NCBI GenBank assembly: GCA_900548195.1 | Contig: URJQ01000020.1 | Coordinates: 1 to 27,281, forward strand | Origin: an uncultured Prevotella sp. | Lineage (GTDB): Bacteria; Bacteroidota; Bacteroidia; Bacteroidales; Bacteroidaceae | Length of the DNA: 27,281 bases | Direction of reading: 5' to 3' | In this document: in pieces, positions 1-8,614 of the stretch | Numbering within the stretch: position 1 is the stretch's first letter | Layout: every line of letters starts with the position of its first letter | The notes under the pieces: generated by a model | Databases searched by the model: none | Seen by the model: the letters and a program-made list of their open reading frames with translations, nothing else | What the model was told of the DNA's origin: nothing | Program-made: the position numbers and the translations under genes

Positions 1-64
1 GCGTGCTTTTTGCGTGCGCACGGCTATACTGCCAGCAGATGAATGTTCTATAGGGGCGTAATTT

Positions 65-90
65 CATTGCCGCGCCTTAAGCGCGGAATG
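65..90 (-). terminator. Hairpin just after the M6 protease gene, possible weak terminator
   Basis: The arms CCGCGC (70-75) and GCGCGG (81-86) pair perfectly around a 5-base loop. The flanking CATT and AATG also pair if G69 is bulged. The hairpin begins a few bases past the minus-strand stop codon at 92-94. No clear U-run follows it on the minus strand, so termination is only a possibility. The remaining bases 1-64 show no gene that I can support. Confidence 0.4.
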
Positions 91-91
91 G

Positions 92-1999
92 CTACTTTGA
101 AATCTTCCTTCCATTGCGTATATAGATGCCTTTAGGAAGACGATTGTGGTCAGTGCCAAGGTATCTTCCATCAAGCGAGAAGATGCGAGCGTCTTTGTCC
201 TTGCATTCAATAACACATGAAGAATCTATTCCCGAAGTGATGCCTGGCTCTATGAAATCGAAATAAATTATGCGGTCTTTTTCCTTGATGTTCTTGATAG
301 GCTTTGTGCTTGCCATGATATCTGCACTGCCAATATACACGATAGGATTAGGGTATGCCGCTACGATGGTGTCATGACCTTCAGTAGTGGTGAGTGTGCG
401 TGCAGGGAGCTTGTAGTCGAAATGATTGACGTTGCATTTGCCAGGATAGAGTTGGTTCTCCATCTTTTCAGCACAAATTCTATTGTCTGTATAAGAAGAT
501 ACCAAGCGACCATCTGCAGGAAGTATAGTCATGCGTGGGTGACCTTTTATAGAGTTGACGGAGTTTCCAGAGAAAGTAGAGAGTGAGAAGCGTGTCTTGT
601 CAAAATCCACGTGGGTAATCATCATGCCATGCGGACGGCGATAATTTACGCCGAGGGCATAGTTCCAGCCTTCACGCTGGATATTCTCAATAATATAATA
701 TTCATTGCGGTTAGGATCCTGCTCGTTGTAGATGCGATAAGCATTGCCTTTGATGTATTCCTTGGAAGTGTCGTCGATGCCTTGCGTAAGGGAATTGATG
801 CGATATGTTCCTTTCTCTGTAAGAGTCTCTATCTCCATCCATCCCATTGCTTCTCTTTCCCATGCGGTGTAGGCAGTAGGGTAGTAACCCTCATGCACGT
901 ATTCACCGTTATCGAGGAGTGACCAGTTTTCCATACCTTGATTGTCGCAATGTGCATATTTGTTGTAGGAATAGAAATCTGGAAGTCCCATAGCATGAGA
1001 AAACTCATGGCAGAAGAGTCCGATGCCATTTATCATGTATCCATATTTCGTTGTAGCTTGAGGAGTGCCGTTAAGCTCGTTTACGACACAGTAGTGAGAA
1101 ACGGTCACGCCATTGTAAGGACCTGCAGTTTGCCAACCAGTCTTAGGCCAGATGCAGTCGGCAGAATTGCCATCGATGGAACCGGAATATCCAGCAAAGA
1201 TGACATATACGAGGTCAACTTTATTATCGCCATCAGAGTCATATTCTGAGAAATCCACTCCTAATTCTTTATATGCTTTGTCGCAAACGTCAGGAATGAA
1301 AAGATACATTCTGTTGTTTTCGTTGTTTCCGTAATATGCCATATTCTGAGACAGATGCACAGGGCCGTAAACGTCAAATTGAGGAGTGTAAGCTCCATAA
1401 CTCATATCCTTGAAATATTGCTTTACAGAACCATAATTGGCACTGACGCCATAGTTTTTACGAGTTTTATTGTCGCATTCAGCCTGCGGTCTTCCGTCTG
1501 CGTTCAGGTAGGCATTGAATATTGTCTTTGTGTCCTGATCGTTGTAGAGGAAACGCTGGTCGCTGAAATCTGCAAGTATGACGAGCACCTTAGGAGAGCC
1601 TTTGTGAGGAAAATAGCCAGACTTGTCATCGAGGAGTTCGCCCATCTTTGATCTCGTGATATTGCTGACGATTGCATTAAAGAAGAGTTCGCTGTTCTGA
1701 CAAGCGATGAGAGCCATCTCCTTGGCAGACCTGCCTTCAGGTTCGTGAGCGAGGACTCCTGTAGATGTAAGAATGCCTTGAGCTTCAGTTTTGGCCACAT
1801 AGTAATCCATTCCTATGTGGCAGAGCAGGACGCTGTCCTTCGTGGTGTACCAATGTAAGTGTTCGTCTCCATATCCCTGTATCCAAAGATACGTGCCGTC
1901 ACTCTGCTTTACTTGCACCCATCCGCGCTTAGCTTTAGCAGCGAATAGGGTGGTGGTGATGGTAAACAGAATAAGGAGAAGTGTAAGAATCTTTTTCAT
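92..1999 (-). CDS. Secreted M6 family zinc metalloprotease
   Basis: This 635-residue exported protein is a predicted zinc endopeptidase. The N-terminus has a lysine pair followed by a hydrophobic stretch ending near LFAAKA, a typical signal peptide. The sequence HEFSHAMGLPDF near residue 328 fits HExxHxxGxxD, the extended zinc motif of M6 (immune inhibitor A-like) enzymes. The region before it is rich in Gly, Tyr and Asp, as in the M6 catalytic domain. The last 40 residues (ARIFSLDGRYLG then LPKGIYIRNGRK) resemble the C-terminal sorting or adhesion tails of Bacteroidota secreted proteins, which suggests surface delivery; that is inference. It lies 72 bases downstream of the GH28 gene on the same strand with no obvious promoter between them, so co-transcription is likely. 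Substrate is unknown. Confidence 0.85.
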   Translation of the reverse strand: MKKILTLLLILFTITTTLFAAKAKRGWVQVKQSDGTYLWIQGYGDEHLHWYTTKDSVLLCHIGMDYYVAKTEAQGILTSTGVLAHEPEGRSAKEMALIACQNSELFFNAIVSNITRSKMGELLDDKSGYFPHKGSPKVLVILADFSDQRFLYNDQDTKTIFNAYLNADGRPQAECDNKTRKNYGVSANYGSVKQYFKDMSYGAYTPQFDVYGPVHLSQNMAYYGNNENNRMYLFIPDVCDKAYKELGVDFSEYDSDGDNKVDLVYVIFAGYSGSIDGNSADCIWPKTGWQTAGPYNGVTVSHYCVVNELNGTPQATTKYGYMINGIGLFCHEFSHAMGLPDFYSYNKYAHCDNQGMENWSLLDNGEYVHEGYYPTAYTAWEREAMGWMEIETLTEKGTYRINSLTQGIDDTSKEYIKGNAYRIYNEQDPNRNEYYIIENIQREGWNYALGVNYRRPHGMMITHVDFDKTRFSLSTFSGNSVNSIKGHPRMTILPADGRLVSSYTDNRICAEKMENQLYPGKCNVNHFDYKLPARTLTTTEGHDTIVAAYPNPIVYIGSADIMASTKPIKNIKEKDRIIYFDFIEPGITSGIDSSCVIECKDKDARIFSLDGRYLGTDHNRLPKGIYIRNGRKISK

Positions 2000-2071
2000 T
2001 ATTTATCTTTCGTATTATTTTGTTTTTAGTTTCTTTGGTTATCCGAGACGGAGATGAACATTATGGCAGAG

Positions 2072-3484
2072 TTACTTTATTTTTACTTCAGCAGAAGACT
2101 TTGTAAGAACCTCACCTTTAGTAACGGAAATATGGACATTCTCAAACGTGATATCTTTAGCATAATTGATGTCAGCGCCAGTCTCAGCCATAAAGAGCGA
2201 ATTTTTCATCACTACATTATTTATAGGCATCTCTGGCAAACCGTTGAAATAGATAGCCCTCTGGGCGCCGTGGCAAATGATATTGTCAAGGAAAATATTG
2301 CGGAAGCAAGGAGTCTCTTCTGTGACAGGAGGAATGGCATCCTCAGCAGAAGTATCCTTGTCTGCCTTTCCCCCTACAGGTTTGTTGGCATAATATAGAC
2401 TGAAGGTGAAAGCTTCATTGGCAATGTCGCGCATAAGGATATTGTCCAGAAAGATATTCTCCACGAGTCCGCCACGTCCACGGGTGGATTTGAATCGGAT
2501 TCCGGTGTCTGTGCCATTGAATACACAGTTTGTGATGCGGATATTCCTTGCTCCGCCAGACATTTCAGAGCCGATAACGAATCCCCCATGACCATGCAGC
2601 ACAGTGCATCCGCTTATGAATACATCCTCACAAGGCTTGCCTATACGGCGCCCCTCAGCATCTTTGCCCGACTTGATGCAGATGGCGTCATCGCCCACAT
2701 CGAATGTAGTATTGATAATCTTGGCACGCTTGCATGATTCGAGGTCGAGACCGTCGCCATTCTGCGCAAACCATGGGTTCTTGATATTGACTCCTTCTAT
2801 TGTCACGTCCTCGCAGATGCAAGGGTGGACATTCCATGCAGGGGAATTGCTGAATGTGACATTCTTGAGAAGGATCTTCTTGCAGTACATGAAGTCGAGC
2901 AATACAGGGCGATTGAATGCGCGCTCCTTAATCTCAGGATACCATATATTCTTTTCTACGGAACCGCCACTCTTAGTCAATGCAGACCATTGAGCATCTG
3001 TCAACTTAAGTTTCTTGACAGGGCGCCAAGCTTGTCCGTTGCCGTCGAAGGTTCCGTATCCGGTGATGGCAATATTTTCTTTATTGTATGCATAAAGAGG
3101 TGACATTCTGCGCTTTGCGGTATTGCCTTCAAACATTGTTTCAATCATAGGATAAGCATCGTAATCGTCAGTGAATACTATCAATGCGCCGACTGCAGTG
3201 TGAAGCTCGATGTTGCTCTCAAACTGTATCGGGCCTGTAAACCATATACCTGCAGGCACTTCCAGTTTTCCTCCGCCCATAGAGGAAAGTTTTTTCATTG
3301 CTTTTGTAAAAGCATCAGTGCAAAGAGTTGTTCCGTCACCTTTTGCTCCGAAATCAGTCAGAGTGACAACATTGTTTGGAATTACAGGAAGAGCCACGTC
3401 TGGCATCTTGAATGTAGCCTTCTTTCCCGCAAAAGCTAACAGCGGTAATGCGAGAGCGAGGATGAAAAGTAGATTTTTTTTCAT
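2072..3484 (-). CDS. Secreted glycoside hydrolase family 28 protein (polygalacturonase-like)
   Basis: A 470-residue exported parallel beta-helix glycosidase predicted to hydrolyse galacturonic-acid linkages in pectin. The N-terminus (MKKNLLFILALALPLLAFAG) is a clear signal peptide. Family motifs appear in order: NGDGLDLES near residue 240 (the NTD-type motif), GDDAICIKSG near 261 (the paired aspartates), HGHGGFVIGSE near 294 (the G-H-G motif) and IRFKSTRGRGG near 327 (the RIK-type substrate motif). All expected catalytic acids are present, so it should be active. The NGDG variant and signal peptide are common in Bacteroidota gut and oral GH28 enzymes; endo versus exo action cannot be told. 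No SusC/SusD genes are visible in the window, so it is not part of a visible polysaccharide utilisation locus. A good promoter match lies upstream. Confidence 0.92.
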   Translation of the reverse strand: MKKNLLFILALALPLLAFAGKKATFKMPDVALPVIPNNVVTLTDFGAKGDGTTLCTDAFTKAMKKLSSMGGGKLEVPAGIWFTGPIQFESNIELHTAVGALIVFTDDYDAYPMIETMFEGNTAKRRMSPLYAYNKENIAITGYGTFDGNGQAWRPVKKLKLTDAQWSALTKSGGSVEKNIWYPEIKERAFNRPVLLDFMYCKKILLKNVTFSNSPAWNVHPCICEDVTIEGVNIKNPWFAQNGDGLDLESCKRAKIINTTFDVGDDAICIKSGKDAEGRRIGKPCEDVFISGCTVLHGHGGFVIGSEMSGGARNIRITNCVFNGTDTGIRFKSTRGRGGLVENIFLDNILMRDIANEAFTFSLYYANKPVGGKADKDTSAEDAIPPVTEETPCFRNIFLDNIICHGAQRAIYFNGLPEMPINNVVMKNSLFMAETGADINYAKDITFENVHISVTKGEVLTKSSAEVKIK

Positions 3485-3599
3485 TGATAGTTAGTTGTTA
3501 GTTTGTTATGATTATTTTTATTTATGTAGTGGTCCGAATTATTTGAAAAGAAAACCATTTCAGGCTGTTTATATATGATTATATACTATATTCAATTTG

Positions 3600-3630
3600 C
3601 AAAATTACTAAGTTTTTCAAATATGGCAAA
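3600..3630 (-). promoter_or_regulatory. Bacteroidota-type -33/-7 promoter for the GH28 gene
   Basis: Read on the minus strand this is TTTG (3627-3630), 19 bases, then TAATTTTG (3600-3607), an exact match to the TTTG/TAnnTTTG consensus of the Bacteroidota primary sigma factor with ideal spacing. It predicts a leader of roughly 110 bases before the GH28 start. Confidence 0.75.
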
Positions 3631-3692
3631 CAAAAACTATCTGTTTTTCATTTTTTTAGTACGAAGATTTATGCTTTTTCACGAAAAAGTAT

Positions 3693-3700
3693 TAAATTTG
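3693..3700 (+). promoter_or_regulatory. -7 promoter element for the accessory sigma gene
   Basis: TAAATTTG matches TAnnTTTG and is followed by CA, as at other promoters in this window. The expected -33 position reads roughly TATG, a weak match. Transcription would start only about 18 bases before the ATG at 3725, which leaves the alternative ATG at 3752 possible. Confidence 0.6.
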
Positions 3701-3724
3701 CACTTGGAATTGGGTTCATAATAC

Positions 3725-4408
3725 ATGATTCCGAAAAAACAACAAGGTAAAATGAAGGAAAAGAACGAACCGATAACCGACAAACTTTCAAGCAGACTCA
3801 CAGAGCAGGAGGAGAAAGAACTTGGCAAGCAAATAGCTGATGGCGACTCAAAAACTTTGGAAAGACTGATAACTGCAAACATTGGTTTTGTGGTATATGT
3901 GGCACGTCAGTACCAGAATCGCGGACTTTCCCTTGACGACCTCGTCAGCGAAGGAAATATAGCCATGATGATGGCGGCTCAGAAATGGAATCCTGACAAG
4001 GGGGTACGTTTCGTGCAATACGCAGTCTGGGATATTCGCAAGGCAATGGAGCGTGCAATTGCGCAGCAGAGTGGGGCAGTAAGCACAGATGCTGTCGCAG
4101 AAGTTTCCATAGATACCCCTTGCAAGCCTGGCGGACTGACCACTTATGCCGACCGTATGCGTGACCATGATGGTCGAAATGCTCATGAAGAAGCTTATCT
4201 GTCTTCATTCGGTTATGGACTTTCGCAAGGATTAAGCATACTGAATGAGCGCGAACAGGAAGTGATAAAACTCTACTATGGTCTTGGTTGTGATGCTATT
4301 ACCATGTCAGAGATTGGTGAGCGAATGAATCTCAAGCGTGAACGCGTTCGTCAAATAAGGCATAAGGCAGAGCGAAAGCTTCGCAAACCTCTGAAGGAAC
4401 ATCATTGA
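3725..4408 (+). CDS. Accessory RNA polymerase sigma-70 family factor
   Basis: A 227-residue sigma factor that should direct core RNA polymerase to particular promoters. Region 2 spans about residues 48-115 (ANIGFVVYVARQYQNRG, DLVSEGNIAMMMAAQKW, VRFVQYAVWDIRKAMERAI). Region 4 spans about 175-225, with EREQEVIKLYYGLG and the helix-turn-helix EIGERMNLKRERVRQIRHKA. The stretch between them is short and does not resemble canonical region 3, and region 1.1 is absent. Compared with the rpoD product in this window, the paired tryptophans of region 2.3/2.4 are Trp-Asp, which may alter promoter melting. ATG at 3752 is an alternative start. The exported-protein gene starts 58 bases downstream without a recognisable promoter, so this gene may head the operon that follows. 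Confidence 0.85.
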   Translation: MIPKKQQGKMKEKNEPITDKLSSRLTEQEEKELGKQIADGDSKTLERLITANIGFVVYVARQYQNRGLSLDDLVSEGNIAMMMAAQKWNPDKGVRFVQYAVWDIRKAMERAIAQQSGAVSTDAVAEVSIDTPCKPGGLTTYADRMRDHDGRNAHEEAYLSSFGYGLSQGLSILNEREQEVIKLYYGLGCDAITMSEIGERMNLKRERVRQIRHKAERKLRKPLKEHH

Positions 4409-4466
4409 TTCGTTCGGACAGAAAGTCCAATCATCAGTCCACAAAACGACAACCCTAAATAAGATT

Positions 4467-4874
4467 ATGAACAAAAAACTCACAATACTGGCTTTATTCC
4501 TTAGCATCGTATGTGGTGCTTTTGCAGAAAAAGCAAAGATAAAAACAGACATCAGCATTTTTGGTGTCGCAATCTCAGTATCTGACTCTGTGGTCTATAT
4601 GACCGATATGCAGGAGATTGGTATGGTTACTGTAGAGAAAAAGACAAAATTTCTCGTAGATCGTCGAGAATATTCCAATCAGCTCTCTGAGTATATCAGC
4701 AAAACCGGAGATGGACGAATGACAACGCTCGTATCATATAATCTGAAGAAGAAGAAAGCCGAAAAGCGTTATCTCAAGATCAAGGAACGCTTTATAAAAG
4801 ATGGATACGTGGTGAAATACATCACTAAAGAGGAATTTGCATTCACTCCTGTCCAGGAAAGCGAGGAAGAGTAG
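4467..4874 (+). CDS. Small exported protein of unknown function
   Basis: This 135-residue protein has a signal peptide (MNKKLTILALFLSIVCGAFA, cleavage probably before EKAKIK). The mature part, about 115 residues, is charged, with a short beta-rich start (TDISIFGVAISVSDSVVYMTD), a lysine-rich segment near residues 90-110 and an acidic end (QESEEE). It has no cysteines after the signal region and no membrane helix. I do not recognise a characterised family, though it looks like a conserved Bacteroidota periplasmic protein. It ends 6 bases before the HprK-like gene, so the two are almost certainly co-transcribed, and this position suggests, without proving, a link to that cassette. Confidence 0.75.
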   Translation: MNKKLTILALFLSIVCGAFAEKAKIKTDISIFGVAISVSDSVVYMTDMQEIGMVTVEKKTKFLVDRREYSNQLSEYISKTGDGRMTTLVSYNLKKKKAEKRYLKIKERFIKDGYVVKYITKEEFAFTPVQESEEE

Positions 4875-4880
4875 TCTGCT

Positions 4881-5774
4881 ATGCTTTACGAAATAGCCGA
4901 ACATAGATTGCGCCTGACGTTCAAGGATTCGTACCAGAATGACTCTCTGCTTCCTTCTTTTGCACCGTTTAGGGCCGAAGAAGACTCTCATGCACCTCTT
5001 ATAGATATCACTGTCGATGATAGTTTGAAGTCTGTAAGCAAGGGAGAGAGACGACTGATACGTGATGTGGATACGGGAAACGGAATTATTAAGGTGTTTC
5101 GCCTGAAAACTCATGATGATAAACCAAACGGATATCAATTCGTAATAGGTGATGTTACAGGTTTTCAGTGTGCATTGCTAATCGCAAATGAAGATTTTCG
5201 TCAATGTCGCTGTGCGCTAAGAGGTGACAATGTGCGTCGTAATTTTGCCCTTAATTCCTTGGTAATGCTTTGCTTCGCTTTTGCCACAGCATCGCTTGAT
5301 ACAGTCCTTGTCCATGCTTCATTGGTAAGACATGAAGGAAAAGGCTATGCTTTCACGGCAAAGAGCGGAACTGGCAAAAGTACTCAGGTAAGTAATTGGC
5401 TACGCTATATTCCCGATTGTGACCTTATGAATGACGACAATCCTGTAATACGTATAAAGGATGATGATGTCTATATTTACGGTTCTCCTTGGAGTGGAAA
5501 GACGCCGTGTTACCGTAATGTGAAAGCGCCACTTGGAGCAATGGCTTTAATACATCGTGATAACAGTAATTTCCTTGAGAGATTAAAACCTATAAGGGCT
5601 TTTGTAACGCTTCTTCCCGCATGTTCCACAATGAAATGGGATGAACGCGTATATCGCGCCAATGGCGATACTGTCTCGAAAGTGCTGGAGCGCATTCCTG
5701 TATATGCTCTCCATTGTCTGCCTGATAAAGACTCGGCGATTATTGCGTCGGCAGGTATGAAGAAAGGAATATAA
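4881..5774 (+). CDS. HPr kinase-like P-loop protein
   Basis: This 297-residue cytoplasmic protein has a C-terminal half resembling the nucleotide-binding fold of HPr kinase/PEP carboxykinase-type proteins. HASLVRHEGKGYAF leads into a Walker A loop KSGTGKSTQ near residue 160; LMNDDNPV near 184 supplies the acidic pair; SPWSGKTPCYRN near 201 and LLPACSTMKWD follow. The N-terminal half (about 1-130) is unlike the HPr-binding domain of true HprK, so HPr is unlikely to be the substrate. Relatives with this core occur beside PqqD-like proteins in peptide-modification loci, including kinases that phosphorylate precursor peptides; that this one does so is inference. The gene sits between the exported protein (6-base gap) and the S24/S26-like gene (5-base gap), which fixes it in an operon. 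Confidence 0.75.
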   Translation: MLYEIAEHRLRLTFKDSYQNDSLLPSFAPFRAEEDSHAPLIDITVDDSLKSVSKGERRLIRDVDTGNGIIKVFRLKTHDDKPNGYQFVIGDVTGFQCALLIANEDFRQCRCALRGDNVRRNFALNSLVMLCFAFATASLDTVLVHASLVRHEGKGYAFTAKSGTGKSTQVSNWLRYIPDCDLMNDDNPVIRIKDDDVYIYGSPWSGKTPCYRNVKAPLGAMALIHRDNSNFLERLKPIRAFVTLLPACSTMKWDERVYRANGDTVSKVLERIPVYALHCLPDKDSAIIASAGMKKGI

Positions 5775-5779
5775 CTGAT

Positions 5780-6274
5780 ATGATGGACGAAAGAAAGAAC
5801 GTAAGAGTCAAAATCTTGAGCAATGCGGAATTCCTGCCTCACGTAATAGAATTGGCTAATGCCGGACATGAAGTGACTATACCGCTTCGTGGATACAGCA
5901 TGAGACCATTTCTGGAAGACAGAAGGGACAAAGCTATACTCGTAAAGATAAATCGTAAACTTCAGATTGGTGATGTGGTGTTGGCGGAAATAAGGCCAGG
6001 CTCTTATGCTTTACACCGTATTATATACGTGGATGACAGGCGAGTACAAATGCTTGGTGATGGTAATATTACCCCAGACCCTATCATTCCTCTGGAGAAT
6101 GTGAAACTGATAGTAAGGGCTTTTATACGAAAAAATAGCAATAAAAAGGACTTCGTGGATGGAACATACTTTCGAATCTATTCTAAAGTATGGCGTAAAC
6201 TAACTCCTGTAAGACGCTGGTTGCTTACTGTTTGGAGCCGATTGCCATTGAAATTGCGCAATAGACTACTATAG
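5780..6274 (+). CDS. S24/S26 family peptidase-like protein
   Basis: A 164-residue protein with the core of S24/S26 serine peptidases (LexA/signal peptidase fold). RGYSMRPFL puts the candidate nucleophile at Ser40 in a G-x-S-M setting, and YALHRII puts His79 where Sec11/SipW-type signal peptidases carry a catalytic histidine; LGDGN follows as expected. There is no N-terminal membrane helix, unlike normal signal peptidases; the C-terminal 40 residues (VWRKLTPVRRWLL, WSRLPLKLRNRLL) are basic and amphipathic and could hold it at the membrane. Two adjacent ATGs (5780, 5783) begin 5 bases after the HprK-like stop. In this cassette it might trim a modified peptide, but no precursor is visible. A non-proteolytic role is possible. 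Confidence 0.72.
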   Translation: MMDERKNVRVKILSNAEFLPHVIELANAGHEVTIPLRGYSMRPFLEDRRDKAILVKINRKLQIGDVVLAEIRPGSYALHRIIYVDDRRVQMLGDGNITPDPIIPLENVKLIVRAFIRKNSNKKDFVDGTYFRIYSKVWRKLTPVRRWLLTVWSRLPLKLRNRLL

Positions 6275-6325
6275 AAATAAGCGTAACATTTGAAACTGAA
6301 TTTTGAATTAAAGTCGATAAAATAT

Positions 6326-6607
6326 ATGCTGAAATTAAATTCTGGCTTTGAAGTGAGAAACGTATGTGGAGAAAACATCGTTGTAGCTATGGGAGAACAC
6401 AATATAGATTTCTCTCATGTCATTGCTCTTAATGAGACTTCACTCCTGATTTGGAGAGTGCTTGAGAAAGGCGTCAATGGAATAGAGGATATCGTTGATG
6501 CTGTAATGGCGGATTACGATGTTGACGAGGCTACATGCAAAGCTGATGTGCAAATGGTTCTGGACCAGTTGGAACAATATAAGATATTGGCGTCTTGTCA
6601 GAAATGA
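6326..6607 (+). CDS. PqqD-like protein (RiPP recognition element fold)
   Basis: A 93-residue protein of the PqqD family, small winged-helix-type domains that bind the leader of a ribosomally made peptide and present it to modifying enzymes. The order is typical: GFEVRNVCGENIVVAMG, then the hallmark LNETSLLIWRVLEKG, then a helix-rich end with DVQMVLDQLEQYKIL. I chose ATG at 6326 because the homologous part starts there; extending upstream to TTG at 6290 adds 12 residues with no family match. It follows the S24/S26-like gene by 51 bases and precedes aspS by 35. No radical-SAM, nitroreductase or other modifying enzyme is encoded nearby, so it is either orphaned or works with the HprK-like protein. 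Confidence 0.75.
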   Translation: MLKLNSGFEVRNVCGENIVVAMGEHNIDFSHVIALNETSLLIWRVLEKGVNGIEDIVDAVMADYDVDEATCKADVQMVLDQLEQYKILASCQK

Positions 6608-6642
6608 TAGAGTAAGAATACAAACAGTCATAATAATATAAT

Positions 6643-8433
6643 ATGTACAGAACAAATACCTGCGGTGAACTCCGCATTGAAAATGTAGGCGAGAAGGTCA
6701 CTCTCGCCGGATGGGTACAGAGCATCCACAATCTTGGCGCTCTTACCTTCGTTGATCTTCGTGACAGATATGGTATTACCCAGTTGGCATTCAACGAGGA
6801 CGCATCTGAAGAACTTCGCCAGATGGCTGGCAAGCTCGGTCGTGAATACTGCATTCAGGCAAAGGGCGTAGTAGCTGAGCGTTATTCCAAAAACAAGAGT
6901 ATCCCGACTGGTGATATAGAGATACTCGTCAGCGAGCTCAATATCCTTAATGCTTCTGAAGTTCCTCCATTCACTATTGAGGATGAGAGCGATGGAGGTG
7001 ATGACCTTCGCATGAAATATCGTTACCTCGATCTGCGTCGTCCTATCGTGCGTAAGAATCTGGAACTGCGTCATAAGTTTGCTTTTGAAGTGCGCCGTTA
7101 TCTCGATCAGCAAGGTTTTCTTGAGATTGAAACACCTATTCTCGTCAATTCAACACCAGAAGGAGCTCGCGACTTCGTTGTGCCTTCACGCATGAATCCT
7201 GGTCAGTTCTATGCTCTTCCTCAGTCTCCACAGACTCTTAAGCAGCTTTCTATGGTTGCTGGTATCGACCGCTATTTCCAGATCTGTAAATGTTTCCGTG
7301 ATGAGGACCTTCGTGCTGACCGTCAGCCAGAGTTTACACAGATTGACTGTGAGATGTCTTTCGTAGAGCAAGAGGATATTCTTCTGATGTTTGAGGGTAT
7401 GAGCCGCCATCTTTTCAAGACTATTCTCAATGTTGATATTCCGCAGTTGCCTCGTATGACATGGGCTGATGCTATGAAATACTACGGTTCAGACAAGCCA
7501 GATACACGCTTTGGAATGAAGTTCGTAGAGCTAAAGACTACTCAGAAGGACAATGCTTCAAAAGAAATCGTAGAGAGTATTTTCCCTGAAGGTTTCCAGG
7601 TGTTTGACGGTGCTGCATATATTGGCGGTATTTGCTGTGAGGGACAGGCTGTGCTGACACGTAAACAAATCGATCAACTCACAGATTTTGTAAAACGTCC
7701 TCAGGTAGGTGCCAAGGGATTGGTATATGCACGAGTACAGGAAGACGGTACAGTAAAGTCAAGCGTAGATAAGTTCTATACACAGGAAACCCTGCAAGCA
7801 CTCAAGGAAAAGATGAATGCTAAGGTAGGTGACCTTATCCTTATCCTTTCAGGTGATGATGCCATGAAGGTGCGTAAGCAGCTCTGTGAGCTTCGTCTCG
7901 AAATGGGAACACGCATGGGACTCCGTGATAAATTCAATTTCTCTTGCCTCTGGGTTATCGACTTCCCTATGTATGAATGGAGCGATGAAGAAAATCGTCT
8001 TATGGCTATGCACCATCCATTTACATCTCCAAAACCAGAAGATATTCCTTTGCTTGACACAGATCCTGCAAGCGTTCGCGCAAATGCATACGATATGGTA
8101 ATCAATGGCGTCGAAGTAGGTGGCGGTTCTATCCGTATTCATGATGCCAAATTACAGCAGAAGATTTTCGAGATTCTCGGCTTTACACCAGAGCAGGCAC
8201 AGACGAAGTTTGGCTTCCTCATGAATGCGTTCAAGTATGGTGCGCCTCCTCACGGAGGTCTTGCTTATGGTCTCGACCGTTTCGTAAGCCTCTTTGCTGG
8301 TCTCGATTCTATCCGTGACTGTATCGCATTCCCTAAGAACAATTCAGGTCGCGACGTGATGCTTGATGCTCCTGGTTATCTTGACGCTAAGCAGCTGGAC
8401 GAACTCAAGATAAAGGTGGACATAAATGATTGA
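6643..8433 (+). CDS. aspS: Aspartyl-tRNA synthetase
   Basis: A 596-residue class II synthetase that charges tRNA-Asp with aspartate. The N-terminal OB-fold anticodon domain covers about residues 1-105 (GWVQSIHNLGALTFVDLRD). Motif 2 appears as CFRDEDLRADRQPEFTQID near residue 217. The bacterial GAD insertion domain lies at about 285-400. Motif 3 is GGLAYGLDRFVSLFAG near 540. Length and the GAD domain identify the bacterial type. No amidotransferase genes are visible, so whether it also charges tRNA-Asn cannot be judged. No promoter element is apparent in the 35 bases upstream, so it may be read from the PqqD-like operon. A strong terminator follows. Confidence 0.97.
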   Translation: MYRTNTCGELRIENVGEKVTLAGWVQSIHNLGALTFVDLRDRYGITQLAFNEDASEELRQMAGKLGREYCIQAKGVVAERYSKNKSIPTGDIEILVSELNILNASEVPPFTIEDESDGGDDLRMKYRYLDLRRPIVRKNLELRHKFAFEVRRYLDQQGFLEIETPILVNSTPEGARDFVVPSRMNPGQFYALPQSPQTLKQLSMVAGIDRYFQICKCFRDEDLRADRQPEFTQIDCEMSFVEQEDILLMFEGMSRHLFKTILNVDIPQLPRMTWADAMKYYGSDKPDTRFGMKFVELKTTQKDNASKEIVESIFPEGFQVFDGAAYIGGICCEGQAVLTRKQIDQLTDFVKRPQVGAKGLVYARVQEDGTVKSSVDKFYTQETLQALKEKMNAKVGDLILILSGDDAMKVRKQLCELRLEMGTRMGLRDKFNFSCLWVIDFPMYEWSDEENRLMAMHHPFTSPKPEDIPLLDTDPASVRANAYDMVINGVEVGGGSIRIHDAKLQQKIFEILGFTPEQAQTKFGFLMNAFKYGAPPHGGLAYGLDRFVSLFAGLDSIRDCIAFPKNNSGRDVMLDAPGYLDAKQLDELKIKVDIND

Positions 8434-8478
8434 TTTCACAATCTTTCTAACGTAAAGAAATTGTACTATTGAATGATA

Positions 8479-8523
8479 ATTGCTGGGGCTTTCATGTATG
8501 TGAGAGTCCCGGTAATTTTATTT
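8479..8523 (+). terminator. Terminator after aspS
   Basis: A 16-bp stem (8479-8494 with 8501-8516) closes a 6-base loop TGTATG and is followed by TTTTATTTATA. Several pairs are G-U wobbles that only pair in the plus-strand RNA, which orients the terminator toward aspS. It separates aspS from the rplU operon. Confidence 0.8.
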
Positions 8524-8614
8524 ATATACGATGATTGGTGACATTGAATGTTAAACAAAATTAAATATTTGACAATAAGTATGCTATAAGTGTCTCTGTT
8601 TGAGATATTTTTTG

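Noticed and set aside
6290..6325. Upstream TTG start for the PqqD-like gene
   Set aside because: The 12 extra residues do not match the family, whose homologous region begins at the ATG at 6326.
8495..8542. A 15-codon frame beginning ATGTATGTG after aspS
   Set aside because: It starts inside the terminator hairpin and has no supporting features.
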